A stretch of 64,000 bases of DNA from Sporosarcina koreensis (lineage in GTDB: Bacteria; Bacillota; Bacilli; Bacillales_A; Planococcaceae): contig NZ_LN651335.1 of assembly GCF_000826145.2 (NCBI RefSeq), positions 62,001 to 126,000 of the forward strand, given 5' to 3'. Below the pieces are notes generated by a model that had not been told where the DNA came from, did not search any database, and worked only from the letters and a program-made list of their open reading frames with translations. Of this stretch, positions 7,294 to 15,754 are shown in pieces; position 1 is the stretch's first letter; every line of letters begins with the position of its first letter. The translations under genes were made by a program, and so were the position numbers.

Positions 7294-7333
7294 AAAAACG
7301 CACACACGGCCGTCTGGCTGTGTGTGCGTTTTT
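7294..7333. terminator. Bidirectional intrinsic terminator after queT
   Basis: AAACGCACACA pairs with TGTGTGTGCGTTT around a short GC-rich loop, with A and T tracts on the two sides. It sits between the convergent queT and acetyltransferase genes. Confidence 0.9.
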
Positions 7334-7336
7334 CGG

Positions 7337-7735
7337 TTACGAGAAGACATACATCGGTGTGCTCGTCTCTTCCGGTTCGAAGCCGAGCGTTTCATAGAAG
7401 CCGACTGCCTTCGGGTAGGAGACAAGAACTTTCGTATGCATATGCGCGTATTTCTCGAGCATGCGGTTCATGAGCTGCTTGCCGATCCCCTGCCCTTGGT
7501 ATGCCGGATCTGTCAGCACATAATGGAAATAGACCGCCATGGCCCCGTCGGACAGTGCATTCGCAAGCCCGATCAGCTTGCCGCCGTCCCAGGCGGTGAC
7601 CACGGAATCCGAGTTCAGGATGCCGTGATACAGGTCATTCGGATGGGAAGCGGATTCCCATTCCACCGACTCGAACAGCGCCTGCAGGTTCTCTTTCGTC
7701 AGCTTGTCCGTTTCGAATGTATACGTGATCGTCAT
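7337..7735 (-). CDS. GNAT-family N-acetyltransferase
   Basis: A 132-residue acetyltransferase with the acetyl-CoA pyrophosphate loop QGQGIGKQLM (around residue 80) and the terminal GFYETLGF motif that closes the GNAT fold. The length is that of a single-domain enzyme. It is transcribed alone between the queT terminator and ribH, in the same direction as the rib operon but 106 bases after it. The acceptor (amine, antibiotic or protein N terminus) cannot be deduced. Confidence 0.9.
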   Translation of the reverse strand: MTITYTFETDKLTKENLQALFESVEWESASHPNDLYHGILNSDSVVTAWDGGKLIGLANALSDGAMAVYFHYVLTDPAYQGQGIGKQLMNRMLEKYAHMHTKVLVSYPKAVGFYETLGFEPEETSTPMYVFS

Positions 7736-7841
7736 TCATCAAACCTCCCTCTGCCCGGCACGGAAAACGGTCCCCGTCCCGGTTTCTGGTGACTGTGGTT
7801 GAAAGCGTTCACACCCATTCTACTTGAAACCGCTGGAAGTT

Positions 7842-8309
7842 TTAAGAGAATTGCTTTGACAGGTTCGCCATCTCGATGGCGGATACGGCCGCGTCCCATC
7901 CTTTGTTGCCCGCTTTCGTACCCGCCCGTTCGATCGACTGCTCGATCGAATCGGTCGTCAGGACGCCGAAAATGACAGGGATGCCCGAGGCCATTCCGGC
8001 AGCGGCAACCCCTTTCGCCGCCTCGCTGCACACATAATCGAAATGCGGTGTCGCCCCGCGGATCACCGTGCCGAGTGTGATGACGGCATCATACTTTCCC
8101 GACTCCGCCATTTTCTTCGCGATCATCGGGATTTCGAACGCACCCGGCACCCAGGCGACATCGATATCCTCTTCCGATACGCCGTGGCGGATGCACCCGT
8201 CCTGTGCAGCTGATAATAATTTACTTGTGATGAATTCATTGAACCGGCCGACGACCATGCCGATCTTCAATCCGGTGCCGACGAGATGTCCTTCAAATAC
8301 GTGTCCCAT
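7842..8309 (-). CDS. ribH: 6,7-dimethyl-8-ribityllumazine synthase
   Basis: This is the last gene of the riboflavin operon. It condenses 5-amino-6-ribitylaminouracil with 3,4-dihydroxy-2-butanone-4-phosphate to form the lumazine that riboflavin synthase uses. The 155 residues include the substrate-binding VPGAFEIP and the family block [15 protein letters not shown] with the active-site histidine. It lies 12 bases after ribBA, so it is cotranscribed with it. The gene order ribD-ribE-ribBA-ribH equals that of B. subtilis. Confidence 0.97.
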   Translation of the reverse strand: MGHVFEGHLVGTGLKIGMVVGRFNEFITSKLLSAAQDGCIRHGVSEEDIDVAWVPGAFEIPMIAKKMAESGKYDAVITLGTVIRGATPHFDYVCSEAAKGVAAAGMASGIPVIFGVLTTDSIEQSIERAGTKAGNKGWDAAVSAIEMANLSKQFS

Positions 8310-8321
8310 TCCGATTGCCTC

Positions 8322-9515
8322 CTAGACGGTCAGCAGATGACCGAGTTTTTCAGATTTCGTTTCCATATATGCTTTGTTCTCCGGCAGCACCGGCAGCTCG
8401 ATCGGCACCCGTTCGGTGATCCGGATGCCGCAGCTTTCGAGGCCGTCCAGTTTGCGCGGGTTGTTCGTCAGCAGACGGACATCCGAAATACCGAGATCCT
8501 GCAGGATGCCTGCCCCTGCGCTGTAGTCGCGCAGGTCATCGGCAAACCCAAGCGCTGCGTTCGCTTCGACCGTATCGAGGCCCTGTTCCTGCAGCTCGTA
8601 TGCTTTCAGCTTATTGATAAGCCCGATGCCGCGCCCTTCCTGCCGCAAGTAGACGAGCACCCCCCGTCCTTCGGCTTCGATCTGTGCAAGGGCGGCATGC
8701 AGCTGGGGGCCGCAGTCGCAGCGGGCCGAGCCGAAGATATCGCCGGTCAGGCACTCGGAATGAATCCGTGTCAGGACAGGACCGCCAGCCGTTACGTCCC
8801 CCTTCACAAGAGCGACGTGCTCCTTGCCGGTCGACGGCTCGGTATAGCCGATCATGGTGAACGAACCGAATGACGACGGCAGTGCAACCAGCGCCTCCCG
8901 CTGGACGGCCCGCTCGTGCTGTCGCCGGTAGGCCACCAGGTCCTCGATGCTGATGAATTTCAGGTCCTCCGCATCCGCGAGCCTCCGCAGCTCCGGCACG
9001 CGGGCCATCGAGCCGTCGTCGTTCATGATTTCGCAGATGACGGCGGCCGGTACACTGCCGGCAAGACGTGCCAGGTCGACAGAGGCTTCCGTGTGGCCGG
9101 TCCGGGCGAGAACACCTCCATTCCGCGCGACTAGCGGGAAGACATGGCCAGGCCGCCTGAAATCGGAGGGCACCGATGCTGGATCAAGAATTTTCAAAAT
9201 CGTTTCCGACCGTTCGAACGCACTGATACCTGTCGCCGCCTGGGCATGGTCGATACTGACCGTGAATGCTGTTCCGTGGGCATCCGTGTTCCGATCGGTC
9301 ATCATTGGCAGACCGAGCCGGGCGGCGTGACGTTCCGTGATCGGCGTGCAGATGAGACCGCGGCCTTTCGTCGCCATGTAGTTGATCATTCCGGGGGTCG
9401 CATGCTCGGCGAGACAGACGAAATCCCCTTCGTTTTCACGGTTTTCATCATCCGCGACAATGACCGCTTTCCCTTGCCGTAAATCCTCAATTGCAGATTC
9501 GATCGAATCGAACAT
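8322..9515 (-). CDS. ribBA: Bifunctional 3,4-dihydroxy-2-butanone-4-phosphate synthase / GTP cyclohydrolase II
   Basis: The N-terminal domain (about residues 1-200) makes dihydroxybutanone phosphate from ribulose 5-phosphate and carries [10 protein letters not shown] and HTEASVDLA. The C-terminal domain (about 205-390) opens GTP; it has the zinc cysteines in [15 protein letters not shown] and the RQEGRGIGL loop. I start at the ATG at 9515 because it matches the family N terminus (MF-x-x-IE) and has AAAGGATG 8 bases upstream; an ATG at 9524 would add three residues. It supplies both precursor branches of riboflavin synthesis and lies between ribE and ribH in the operon. Confidence 0.97.
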   Translation of the reverse strand: MFDSIESAIEDLRQGKAVIVADDENRENEGDFVCLAEHATPGMINYMATKGRGLICTPITERHAARLGLPMMTDRNTDAHGTAFTVSIDHAQAATGISAFERSETILKILDPASVPSDFRRPGHVFPLVARNGGVLARTGHTEASVDLARLAGSVPAAVICEIMNDDGSMARVPELRRLADAEDLKFISIEDLVAYRRQHERAVQREALVALPSSFGSFTMIGYTEPSTGKEHVALVKGDVTAGGPVLTRIHSECLTGDIFGSARCDCGPQLHAALAQIEAEGRGVLVYLRQEGRGIGLINKLKAYELQEQGLDTVEANAALGFADDLRDYSAGAGILQDLGISDVRLLTNNPRKLDGLESCGIRITERVPIELPVLPENKAYMETKSEKLGHLLTV

Positions 9516-9531
9516 CCTGATCATCCTTTCC

Positions 9532-10176
9532 TCACTTGAATCCGTGCTGTTCCAGGAACGAGGCGGTCAGCGGCTGTTTTGCAGGATCCGCGGGGACCAC
9601 CATCTTCTCCGTATATTTCGCCAGCATGTCGAACTCGACGTTGACCCGGTCCCCCGGTTTCCGGTCGGCCAGCACTGTCGCTGAACGCGTATGCGGGATC
9701 AGCGAAATGGTGACCGTATCGTCCTGCACATTGAAAATCGTCAGCGACGTGCCATCGAATGCGATCGAACCTTTCGGCAGCACATAGGCACGGCCTTCAG
9801 GCGGCAGTGTCAGCTCCATCACGAGCGCATTCTCCGTGTAAGTACAGTCCCGGACAACAGCTGTGCCATCGACATGACCGGTGACAAAGTGGCCGCCGAA
9901 CCGGCCATCCGCCCGCATGGCGCGCTCCAGGTTCACCCGGGTGCCGGAACCTGCACGGTGAAGGGAGGTCGCCCGGAACGTTTCGGGCATGATATCCGCG
10001 GTGAAGTCTCGGTCGGTAAACCCGGTTACGGTCAGGCAGGTGCCGTTCACGGCGATGCTGTCGCCGAGACGGACATCCGCCAGCACGACGTCCGCTGATA
10101 TGGTGAGTTCCATCGACTGCCCGGCTGTTTTGACTCGCCGGACGATGCCGATTTCCTCGATGATACCTGTGAACAT
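9532..10176 (-). CDS. ribE: Riboflavin synthase alpha subunit
   Basis: The enzyme dismutates two lumazine molecules into riboflavin. The 214-residue protein has the two tandem lumazine-binding repeats of the family: the first begins [10 protein letters not shown], the second near [14 protein letters not shown] (about residue 94). The C-terminal tail is short, as in trimeric bacterial enzymes. It starts 2 bases after ribD ends, which implies translational coupling, and precedes ribBA. Confidence 0.97.
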   Translation of the reverse strand: MFTGIIEEIGIVRRVKTAGQSMELTISADVVLADVRLGDSIAVNGTCLTVTGFTDRDFTADIMPETFRATSLHRAGSGTRVNLERAMRADGRFGGHFVTGHVDGTAVVRDCTYTENALVMELTLPPEGRAYVLPKGSIAFDGTSLTIFNVQDDTVTISLIPHTRSATVLADRKPGDRVNVEFDMLAKYTEKMVVPADPAKQPLTASFLEQHGFK

Positions 10177-10178
10177 AC

Positions 10179-11273
10179 TCAGTCACGTCCTTTCCGAACT
10201 GCGGTCACTTTCAAATCGGGGCCGATCTGTTCAAACTCCCTGAATTCGAACTCCGCCGCCTCGTCCATGCGGAGCGGGTCTCTGCCGCCGACAGGAGTCA
10301 GCGACCCGGATCCGCCCAGCAGCTTCGGTGCGACATAGGCAATGATGCGGTCCACGGCATCCGCGCTAAGGAAGGATGCATTGACCGCTGCGCCGCCTTC
10401 GACCAGTAATGTGACAATGCCGCGGGCGCCGAGTTCCTTCAGAACGGCGGGGATCGCGACTTCCGGTTCCGGCAGGCGGATCACTTCCGCATGCGGCACC
10501 TCCGCAAGCGCGTTCTCTTTTGAAGAAGGCGCATCACACCCGCAGAAGATCCATACAGGTGCGCTGTTATCCAGCAGAAGCCGGCAATCCAGCGGTGTTT
10601 TCAGCTGTGTATCTAAAATCACTCGAATAGGATGAAGTCCGCCTTGGGGCAGTCTGGCGGTGAGAAGGGGATTATCGTGAAGGATGGTATTGACGCCGCA
10701 GAGAATTGCATCATGGGCATGCCGAAGAGACTGGACATCGAGCCGGGATTCTCCGCTCGTCACCCATTGGCTGTGCCCCGATGAGGCGGCGATCTTACCG
10801 TCCAGAGTCATTGCTGTTTTGATGGTCACATGAGGTTGTTTGGTTCGGATGAAATGGAAAAAAGGTGCATAGAGATCCTGTGCCGCTGATTCACATACGC
10901 CGGTCCGGACATCGAGCCCGGCCTCCGTCAGCAGACGGATCCCTGAACCCGAGATGAGCGGATTCGGGTCCTGCGCAGCCAAATAGACACGCCGGACGCC
11001 GGCAGCAAGCACGGCCTCCGTACACGGCGGTGTCTTCCCGGTATGGGAACAAGGCTCGAGGGTGACGTAGAGATCAGCTCCCTCCGCAGCCGGTCCCGCC
11101 ATGTCGAGCGCCACGCGTTCGGCGTGCGGCCCGCCGGCCTGCAGATGGGCACCCATCCCGAGAATACGGCCGTCTTTTACGACGACAGCGCCGACTGGCG
11201 GATTCGGGGACGTCTGTCCTGCTGCGCCTGCTGCAAGTGAAAACGCAAGCTGCATATACTGTTCGCTATCCAA
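10179..11273 (-). CDS. ribD: Bifunctional diaminohydroxyphosphoribosylaminopyrimidine deaminase / 5-amino-6-(5-phosphoribosylamino)uracil reductase
   Basis: First gene of the riboflavin operon. The N-terminal deaminase domain (about residues 1-145) has the zinc motif HAE near residue 70 and PCSHTGKTPPC about 25 residues later. The C-terminal reductase (about 150-360) starts at PHVTIKTAMTLDGKIA. I prefer the TTG at 11273 as start, giving M-D-S-E-Q-Y-M; a GGGAG site lies about 11 bases upstream, slightly far. Longer TTG/GTG starts up to 11291 fall inside that site. Transcription passes an FMN riboswitch and a terminator in the leader, so riboflavin/FMN sufficiency should shut the operon. Confidence 0.96.
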   Translation of the reverse strand: MDSEQYMQLAFSLAAGAAGQTSPNPPVGAVVVKDGRILGMGAHLQAGGPHAERVALDMAGPAAEGADLYVTLEPCSHTGKTPPCTEAVLAAGVRRVYLAAQDPNPLISGSGIRLLTEAGLDVRTGVCESAAQDLYAPFFHFIRTKQPHVTIKTAMTLDGKIAASSGHSQWVTSGESRLDVQSLRHAHDAILCGVNTILHDNPLLTARLPQGGLHPIRVILDTQLKTPLDCRLLLDNSAPVWIFCGCDAPSSKENALAEVPHAEVIRLPEPEVAIPAVLKELGARGIVTLLVEGGAAVNASFLSADAVDRIIAYVAPKLLGGSGSLTPVGGRDPLRMDEAAEFEFREFEQIGPDLKVTAVRKGRD

Positions 11274-11314
11274 AAGGTACAACACTCCCAAGATATGGAT
11301 TCCTCATGTAACAC

Positions 11315-11343
11315 AAAAAGCCCCGCAAAACAGCTGCGGGGCG
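11315..11343 (-). terminator. Terminator of the FMN riboswitch expression platform
   Basis: On the minus strand GCCCCGCA pairs with TGCGGGGC, followed by TTTTTG. It lies between the FMN aptamer and ribD and should form when FMN is bound, stopping transcription before the operon. Confidence 0.88.
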
Positions 11344-11396
11344 GATAAGCATGACAAAATAAGCGTCAGTCAAATGAAAAATTTGAAAAACGCTGA

Positions 11397-11538
11397 ATTC
11401 CTTCTCCCATCCAGACTTTCACTGTCGGCTTTGGAGTTTCACCAAATCCACCGTCTGCAAGAACTGCAGCCGGGTCACGGACTGAGGGCATGCCGCCCAT
11501 CACCGCCGGTAGGGAATTTCACCCTGCCCCGAAGGAAT
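11397..11538 (-). promoter_or_regulatory. FMN riboswitch (RFN element)
   Basis: The minus strand from 11538 to 11397 contains the classic RFN blocks in order: TTCGGGGCAGGGTGAAATTC, CCCTACCGGCGGTGAT, GATTTGGTGAAACTCC and GCCGACAGTGAAAGTCTGGA. The closing P1 stem is ATTCCTTC (5' side) with GAAGGAAT (3' side). Bound FMN is known to favour the downstream terminator (11343-11315), giving feedback control of ribD-ribE-ribBA-ribH. Confidence 0.97.
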
Positions 11539-11597
11539 CGTATTCGATTGTCTATGAGTCTAGCACAGCGTACAGGAAGCTGGCAACCGGTTCAGCA

Positions 11598-12368
11598 TCA
11601 TTGGATCCGTTCAATGGCCTGGCGGATGTTTGCGAATGTCTGAAGCGGTTCTTCCATCGAACCGGCCCTTGCAAGCAATTGCGCCACTTTCGGCGTGATC
11701 CCGGTAATGTACAGCCGGGAGCCCATCAGCTTCATCACATCCTGGACGGCAAGGAGGCTGGAGAGGGGAGACTCGTGATCCCAATACAGGCCTGTGATAT
11801 CAATGATGACATTGTTGACCCCGCGCGACTGGACGAACTCACTGAGTTTCTGGGTCAGGACCGAGAACCGCTGGGGACTCATCTCCCCGATCAGCGAGAC
11901 GGCAGCCAGGTCATCACGGATCATCATGATCGGCAGCATCAGTTCCTCGATTTCGAGCTCCTTTCCCTCGAGCTCCTTCCGCTGGGCGTATTCGACAGAG
12001 ACATCCGTCTGGGTTCCGATGAAGAATTCGTGGCCGTCCGCTTCCATTGGTGAGACAGTCAATCGGTTCCAGAACAGCGACCCGTCTTTCCTATAATTCT
12101 TCAGCACTACAGTGATCGTTGTTTTGTCAGCGATTGCCTGACGCAGCCTCTCAATTGTGGAGGGATCGGTCTCTGGTCCCTGGAGGAAACGGCAGTTCCT
12201 TCCAAGTGTCTCTTCCATTGGGTAACCGGTCATTCGTTCAAACGTCCGGTTCGCATAGATGATCGGGTTGTCAGGCTGTGCCGGATCGGTCACCAGGGCA
12301 GCGACCCGGCTGCCATCGAGCATGGCTTCGAGTAATTGATTCTGGGTGGATTGAGGTAATGATTTCAT
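11598..12368 (-). CDS. LOV-STAS blue-light photoreceptor, YtvA-like
   Basis: A 256-residue protein with an N-terminal PAS/LOV domain (about residues 12-125) and a C-terminal STAS domain (about 150-250). The LOV motif GRNCRFLQG carries the cysteine (about residue 59) that forms the flavin photoadduct, followed by KNYRKDGSLFWN. This is the layout of B. subtilis YtvA, a positive regulator of the stressosome and sigma-B that binds FMN. The ATG at 12368 is chosen because AGGA lies 10 bases upstream; a TTG at 12377 would add three residues. Its place next to the riboflavin operon matches its flavin need, but it has its own promoter region. Confidence 0.93.
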   Translation of the reverse strand: MKSLPQSTQNQLLEAMLDGSRVAALVTDPAQPDNPIIYANRTFERMTGYPMEETLGRNCRFLQGPETDPSTIERLRQAIADKTTITVVLKNYRKDGSLFWNRLTVSPMEADGHEFFIGTQTDVSVEYAQRKELEGKELEIEELMLPIMMIRDDLAAVSLIGEMSPQRFSVLTQKLSEFVQSRGVNNVIIDITGLYWDHESPLSSLLAVQDVMKLMGSRLYITGITPKVAQLLARAGSMEEPLQTFANIRQAIERIQ

Positions 12369-12970
12369 CTTCAACACGTCCTGACTAAGAAGTTTTATTG
12401 GTGTGGATTTGATTATTTGGAGTGCCGGCAGCAGACAGACACTCCTATTATTGAGCCGGGTCGTTAATAAGTAGCGTTCAGAGCTGTTCCTATTCTATCA
12501 TAGCGGGCTGAAAAACGACTGACTTATCTGAACGGAATGTCGGCATGAAGGAAGTACCAAGTCACCGGATCTTCCTGCATTACTTAGGAGCATGCTGCCA
12601 AGGGTTATTAACCGGAAAATCATTGCGCATGAATAGCAGTTCCGCGCACTAAATGGTATAGGAATTCTGGATGATTGGAAAGGAAAGATGATTCTTCAGA
12701 TTCTCTGTAGAAGATGCAGACCGTATCTATAAAGGGGGAATCAGTCATCATGCTGCTAAGAGGGGGTGGAATGAGCCTTCTATTTTCCAGGGAATGTATA
12801 CACCGATAACTGGAGATCTGCAGACATGCAGGAATCGGGCGATCCAGCTGGCACGCTGCAATCATTGACTATAGATATTGCCAAATACTATGTATGATAG
12901 ATTCCCGCTGGCCGGAACAGTGAAACTTCGACATACAGGAATCCGTATATACTTACTGGAGGCGATGTTG
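12369..12970. other. Gene-free stretch of about 600 bp
   Basis: I find no supportable gene here on either strand. Open frames are short and lack ribosome-binding sites or recognisable sequence. The left part must hold the promoter of the LOV-STAS gene (minus strand). A TTGACT hexamer at 12865-12870 with AT-rich sequence downstream may be the -35 of the small plus-strand gene at 12971. The base composition is more AT-rich than the flanking genes, so this may be decayed sequence. Confidence 0.5.
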
Positions 12971-13126
12971 ATGAATGAAGGATATTTCGCAGGGTGGGGG
13001 ACACTCGCACTTATCAACGCTGTTCTGGCACAAGGAAAGAACCGTTCAGGGCTGAACTGGTTCCTGCTCTCGCTGCTGCTTGGTCCGGTGGCGACTTTCT
13101 TCCTGGCTCTGTCGGATAAGAAATGA
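12971..13126 (+). CDS. Small hydrophobic membrane protein, 51 aa
   Basis: A short protein with two hydrophobic stretches (about residues 5-20 and 28-45) and a lysine-rich C terminus (DKK). GGAGG at 12958-12962 is 8 bases from this ATG; an upstream ATG at 12965 is too close to it. The segment NRSGLNWFLLSLLLGPVAT resembles a family of tiny antiporter-like or phage-shock-type membrane proteins, but I cannot name it. It is closed by its own terminator. Confidence 0.65.
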   Translation: MNEGYFAGWGTLALINAVLAQGKNRSGLNWFLLSLLLGPVATFFLALSDKK

Positions 13127-13131
13127 CCTGC

Positions 13132-13158
13132 AGTCCCGTTTCCTCGCGGGACTTGTTT
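13132..13158 (+). terminator. Intrinsic terminator
   Basis: AGTCCCG (13132-13138) pairs with CGGGACT (13147-13153), followed by TGTTT. It ends the small membrane protein gene. Confidence 0.75.
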
Positions 13159-13190
13159 ACGGGAAGATTCAAGCGGATTCATTGATAATG

Positions 13191-13208
13191 TATACCCCTC
13201 AGTGTATA
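13191..13208. promoter_or_regulatory. CsoR/CstR-like operator upstream of rhodanese
   Basis: TATACCCCTCAGTGTATA has symmetric TATAC/GTATA ends and a C-rich core, resembling operators of persulfide-sensing CstR (ATACCCC-type) repressors that control sulfurtransferase genes. It lies 31 bases before the rhodanese start. The right half is degenerate and no cstR gene is in view, so this is tentative. Confidence 0.35.
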
Positions 13209-13238
13209 TTTGATGAAAAACAGTTAGGGGAGATTGTG

Positions 13239-13586
13239 ATGGGCTGGATTGTGATCCTGCTGGTGATCGGATTGATCGTATGGCGGACCATGCCTGCGAA
13301 AGGAGTACGGATCGCTGCACCGGAAGAAGTGAAACCGCTGCTGAAGCAGAAAGGGAATCAATTCATCGACGTGAGGACGCTGGGAGAATATAGCGGCCGG
13401 CATGTGAAAGAGTTCAAAAACATCCCGCTGAACGACCTGCCGAAACGTCTCGGAGAACTTGACCAGGACAAGCCTGTCTATGTCATGTGCCAGAGCGGAA
13501 TGCGCAGCGGCCGGGCGGCAAGTCTGCTGATGAAAAAAGGGTTCTCTGAAGTCATCAACGTCAAAGGCGGTATGAATGCATGGTGA
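13239..13586 (+). CDS. Membrane-anchored rhodanese-like sulfurtransferase
   Basis: The 115-residue protein has an N-terminal membrane segment (residues 2-17) and a single rhodanese domain. The catalytic cysteine is C84 in the loop CQSGMRSG, a six-residue active-site loop typical of sulfur (not arsenate) transfer. I take the ATG at 13239, 6 bases after AGGGGAG; a GTG three bases earlier is also possible. The domain probably moves persulfide sulfur at the membrane. A CstR-like dyad upstream hints at induction by reactive sulfur species, but this is weak. Confidence 0.9.
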   Translation: MGWIVILLVIGLIVWRTMPAKGVRIAAPEEVKPLLKQKGNQFIDVRTLGEYSGRHVKEFKNIPLNDLPKRLGELDQDKPVYVMCQSGMRSGRAASLLMKKGFSEVINVKGGMNAW

Positions 13587-13608
13587 TGGGGGAATAAATG
13601 TCCGTTTG

Positions 13609-13681
13609 TCGATTTCCCGGGAAATAGCCTGTCGAATTTGCAGTTATTTCCCGGGAAATACAGAGATTCTGTCGGGAAATA
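13609..13681. repeat. Intergenic array D: palindromic TTTCCCGGGAAA units
   Basis: The 14-bp palindrome ATTTCCCGGGAAAT occurs at 13612-13625 and 13646-13659, and a half unit TCGGGAAATAA follows at 13672. TGTCG precedes or separates units at 13607, 13630 and 13670. Spacing is less regular (about 20-23, with one 34-bp step) than in the other arrays. It lies between the rhodanese gene and the ABC-F promoter. Confidence 0.6.
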
Positions 13682-13690
13682 ATTCTCCAC

Positions 13691-13718
13691 TTGCGAACTA
13701 TTCGGTGTTTGGTATACT
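13691..13718 (+). promoter_or_regulatory. Promoter of the ABC-F leader
   Basis: TTGCGA (13691-13696), a 16-bp spacer and TATACT (13713-13718) preceded by an extended TGG. Transcription would begin near 13725, giving a leader of about 250 bases before the ABC-F start codon. Confidence 0.7.
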
Positions 13719-13755
13719 GGAAAGACCATATGACAGAAAGGGCTGAGGGTGGCGG

Positions 13756-13767
13756 ATGGATAACTGA
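13756..13767 (+). CDS. Three-codon leader ORF (Met-Asp-Asn-stop)
   Basis: ATG GAT AAC TGA, preceded by GAGGGTGG a few bases upstream. It lies about 30 bases into the predicted leader of the ABC-F gene. Very short upstream ORFs are known in leaders of antibiotic-resistance ABC-F genes such as vmlR in B. subtilis, where ribosome stalling relieves attenuation. A functional role here is inferred from position, ribosome-binding site and the downstream attenuator. Confidence 0.5.
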   Translation: MDN

Positions 13768-13916
13768 TCTCTGATTTCTCGTAAACGAATGATGGATTCG
13801 TACGAAAAACAGGATTGGTCTGTCCATTTCATAGGCTGCCTTCACCCTCAGAGCACCGCACGGTATGCGGTCTGCCCTGCAGCGGGTGCGGCTTATTTGA
13901 AGATACCGACAGAACC

Positions 13917-13970
13917 GATCCTTCCGGAAAATCACGGAGGGATCTTTTTGTGTTCCCTCCAACTAGGAGG
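13917..13970 (+). promoter_or_regulatory. Attenuator and ribosome-binding-site hairpin before the ABC-F gene
   Basis: GATCCTTCCG (13917-13926) pairs with CGGAGGGATC (13935-13944) followed by TTTTT: an intrinsic terminator only 23 bases before the start codon. Its 3' arm can pair instead with TCCCTCC (13954-13960). That segment can in turn pair with the ribosome-binding site GGAGG (13966-13970) across a 5-base loop. These mutually exclusive pairings allow control of both transcription and translation. Confidence 0.72.
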
Positions 13971-13971
13971 A

Positions 13972-15639
13972 ATGGCTTTGAACCGAGGAGTATTTCATCA
14001 ACTGACAGCCGAATATGGCGACAAAACAATTTTCAGCCGTTTGGCGGCCGAACTGCCGGAAGGTGCAAAAATAGCGATTGTCGGGCCGAATGGCGCCGGC
14101 AAGACGACGCTGCTTGAACTGCTGGCAGGCGAACGTTTGCCGGACGCTGGGCATGTCGAGTGGATCGGCCGCAAACCGTCCATCGCTTATTATCGGCAAG
14201 AGCAGGAAACGGAGCAGCCCGGAGACTGGTCGAACACGGAACAGTTTGCCCAGGAGAGCCGATGGCATGTGCCGGATGGGACGGCATACAGCAAAGCGAG
14301 CGGCGGCGAACGGGTGAAGATGCGTCTTGCGGCGGCATTCGCCGAGCAGGCGGAAGTGCTGTTGCTCGACGAACCGACCAACCATCTGGATGCGGACAGT
14401 ACTGAACAGCTTATCGATACGTTGAACGTGTACGAGGGGCTTGTTATCTTCGTATCCCATGACCGATATTTCATCGACCGGACCGCGAATCTGGTGTTTG
14501 AGCTGGATCACCGGGCACTCAACGTATATGAAGGCGGCTACACGGAGTACCGTCAGAAGAAGGAGCACGAGCGGGCATTGCAGCAGAAGCAGTATGACGA
14601 ACAGCAGCAGCTGATCCGCGAAACGGAGGAGAAGATCGCACGTCTCGACGAATGGTCGGCGAAAGGGCATGCTTCCTCACGCACCCGCGGAGGCTCGAAG
14701 GAATACTTCCGGAAGAAGGTCAAGAAACGGAATGTGCAGATCCGTTCCATGAAGAAACGGCTGGCGGCAGAACTGGAGAAGAACGGTGTGGACGCACCGG
14801 AACAGGAGACGGCGGTCTCATTCGATCTGGAAGGGGCGCGGGCGAAAGGGAGACGGGTCCTGGAACTGAAAGGCGCCGGGAAGTCTTTCGGCCACAGAAC
14901 AGTATTCCGGGATGTCTCCTTCACTGTCCAGGCGGGGGAACGGCTTGCGCTGACCGGCCCGAATGGAAGCGGCAAGACGACCCTGTTCCGGATGCTGACC
15001 GGTGAGACGCCATATGACGGCAGCGTCTGGCTGTCGGAGGGCATGACAGTCGGCTATCTCCGGCAGACGGCGTTCGACCTGCCCGATGACCGGACGATGG
15101 CGGAATACTTCCATACTCCCTCGTTCGACGAACAGGGGTTGATCCGCATTCAGCTGACGAATCTCGGCTTCACAGCAGATCAGTGGCACCTGCCGCTCGG
15201 CGCACTGAGCCAGGGGGAGCGGCTGAAGGTGAAACTGCTCGATTTCATCCGCCGGAAAACCGATGTCCTGCTGCTGGATGAACCGACGAACCATCTGGAT
15301 CTGCCGTCCCGCGAGGAACTGGAGCGTACGCTGCTGGACTATCCCGGGACGCTGCTGTTCGCCTCGCACGACCGGTATTTCACAGAACGGATGGCGGACG
15401 GTCTGCTGCTGTTCGGAGACGGAGCCATCCGCAAAGTGCCATATAGTTTGCAGGAATGGGAAGCCCGGCAAGCTGTTGGCACCAAGCAGCCGATCGAGGC
15501 GGATCGGATGCGCCTGGAAACCGAATTACAGGCAGTACTCGGTAAATTGAGCCTGGCGACCGCCGGCAGCCCGGCATATGCTGAGCTCGATCGGCAGTTC
15601 AATGAGTTGGCCCGGCAACTGCGAAACCTGAAGCAGTAA
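13972..15639 (+). CDS. ABC-F family ATPase, probable antibiotic-resistance or translation factor
   Basis: A soluble 555-residue protein with two ABC domains and no membrane segment. The first has GPNGAGKT, SGGERVK and LLLDEPTNHLD; the second has GPNGSGKT, SQGERLK and LLLDEPTNHLD. Between them is a basic helical linker (about residues 185-275, rich in K, R, E and Q) of the kind that reaches into the ribosomal P-site region. The ATG at 13972 follows TAGGAGG. ABC-F proteins with long attenuated leaders, as here, are often ribosome-protection factors against lincosamides, streptogramins A, pleuromutilins or macrolides. The leader favours such a role over housekeeping; the drug spectrum is unknown. 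Confidence 0.9.
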   Translation: MALNRGVFHQLTAEYGDKTIFSRLAAELPEGAKIAIVGPNGAGKTTLLELLAGERLPDAGHVEWIGRKPSIAYYRQEQETEQPGDWSNTEQFAQESRWHVPDGTAYSKASGGERVKMRLAAAFAEQAEVLLLDEPTNHLDADSTEQLIDTLNVYEGLVIFVSHDRYFIDRTANLVFELDHRALNVYEGGYTEYRQKKEHERALQQKQYDEQQQLIRETEEKIARLDEWSAKGHASSRTRGGSKEYFRKKVKKRNVQIRSMKKRLAAELEKNGVDAPEQETAVSFDLEGARAKGRRVLELKGAGKSFGHRTVFRDVSFTVQAGERLALTGPNGSGKTTLFRMLTGETPYDGSVWLSEGMTVGYLRQTAFDLPDDRTMAEYFHTPSFDEQGLIRIQLTNLGFTADQWHLPLGALSQGERLKVKLLDFIRRKTDVLLLDEPTNHLDLPSREELERTLLDYPGTLLFASHDRYFTERMADGLLLFGDGAIRKVPYSLQEWEARQAVGTKQPIEADRMRLETELQAVLGKLSLATAGSPAYAELDRQFNELARQLRNLKQ

Positions 15640-15651
15640 GGGCGAAAGTGG

Positions 15652-15680
15652 GCGGGGAGCATCGCAGCTCCCCGCTTTTT
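15652..15680 (+). terminator. Intrinsic terminator after the ABC-F gene
   Basis: GCGGGGAGC (15652-15660) pairs perfectly with GCTCCCCGC (15667-15675) and is followed by TTTTT. Confidence 0.92.
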
Positions 15681-15699
15681 CACGCAAATCAGATGAAAG

Positions 15700-15726
15700 T
15701 GAAACCGGAACACGATGTGCGTTGTC
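15700..15726 (+). promoter_or_regulatory. Candidate ECF-type autoregulated promoter
   Basis: TGAAAC (15700-15705), the typical ECF -35 element, is followed after 17 bases by TGTC (15723-15726), close to the usual CGTC -10. It lies just upstream of the ECF sigma gene. Autoregulation is common for such genes. The -10 match is imperfect. Confidence 0.45.
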
Positions 15727-15754
15727 TAACAGACAGAGAGTTGGGGGTGGTGTG

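Noticed and set aside
12620..12865. An 81-codon open frame on the minus strand
   Set aside because: No ribosome-binding site, odd composition and no recognisable domain; it lies in a stretch that looks non-coding on both strands.
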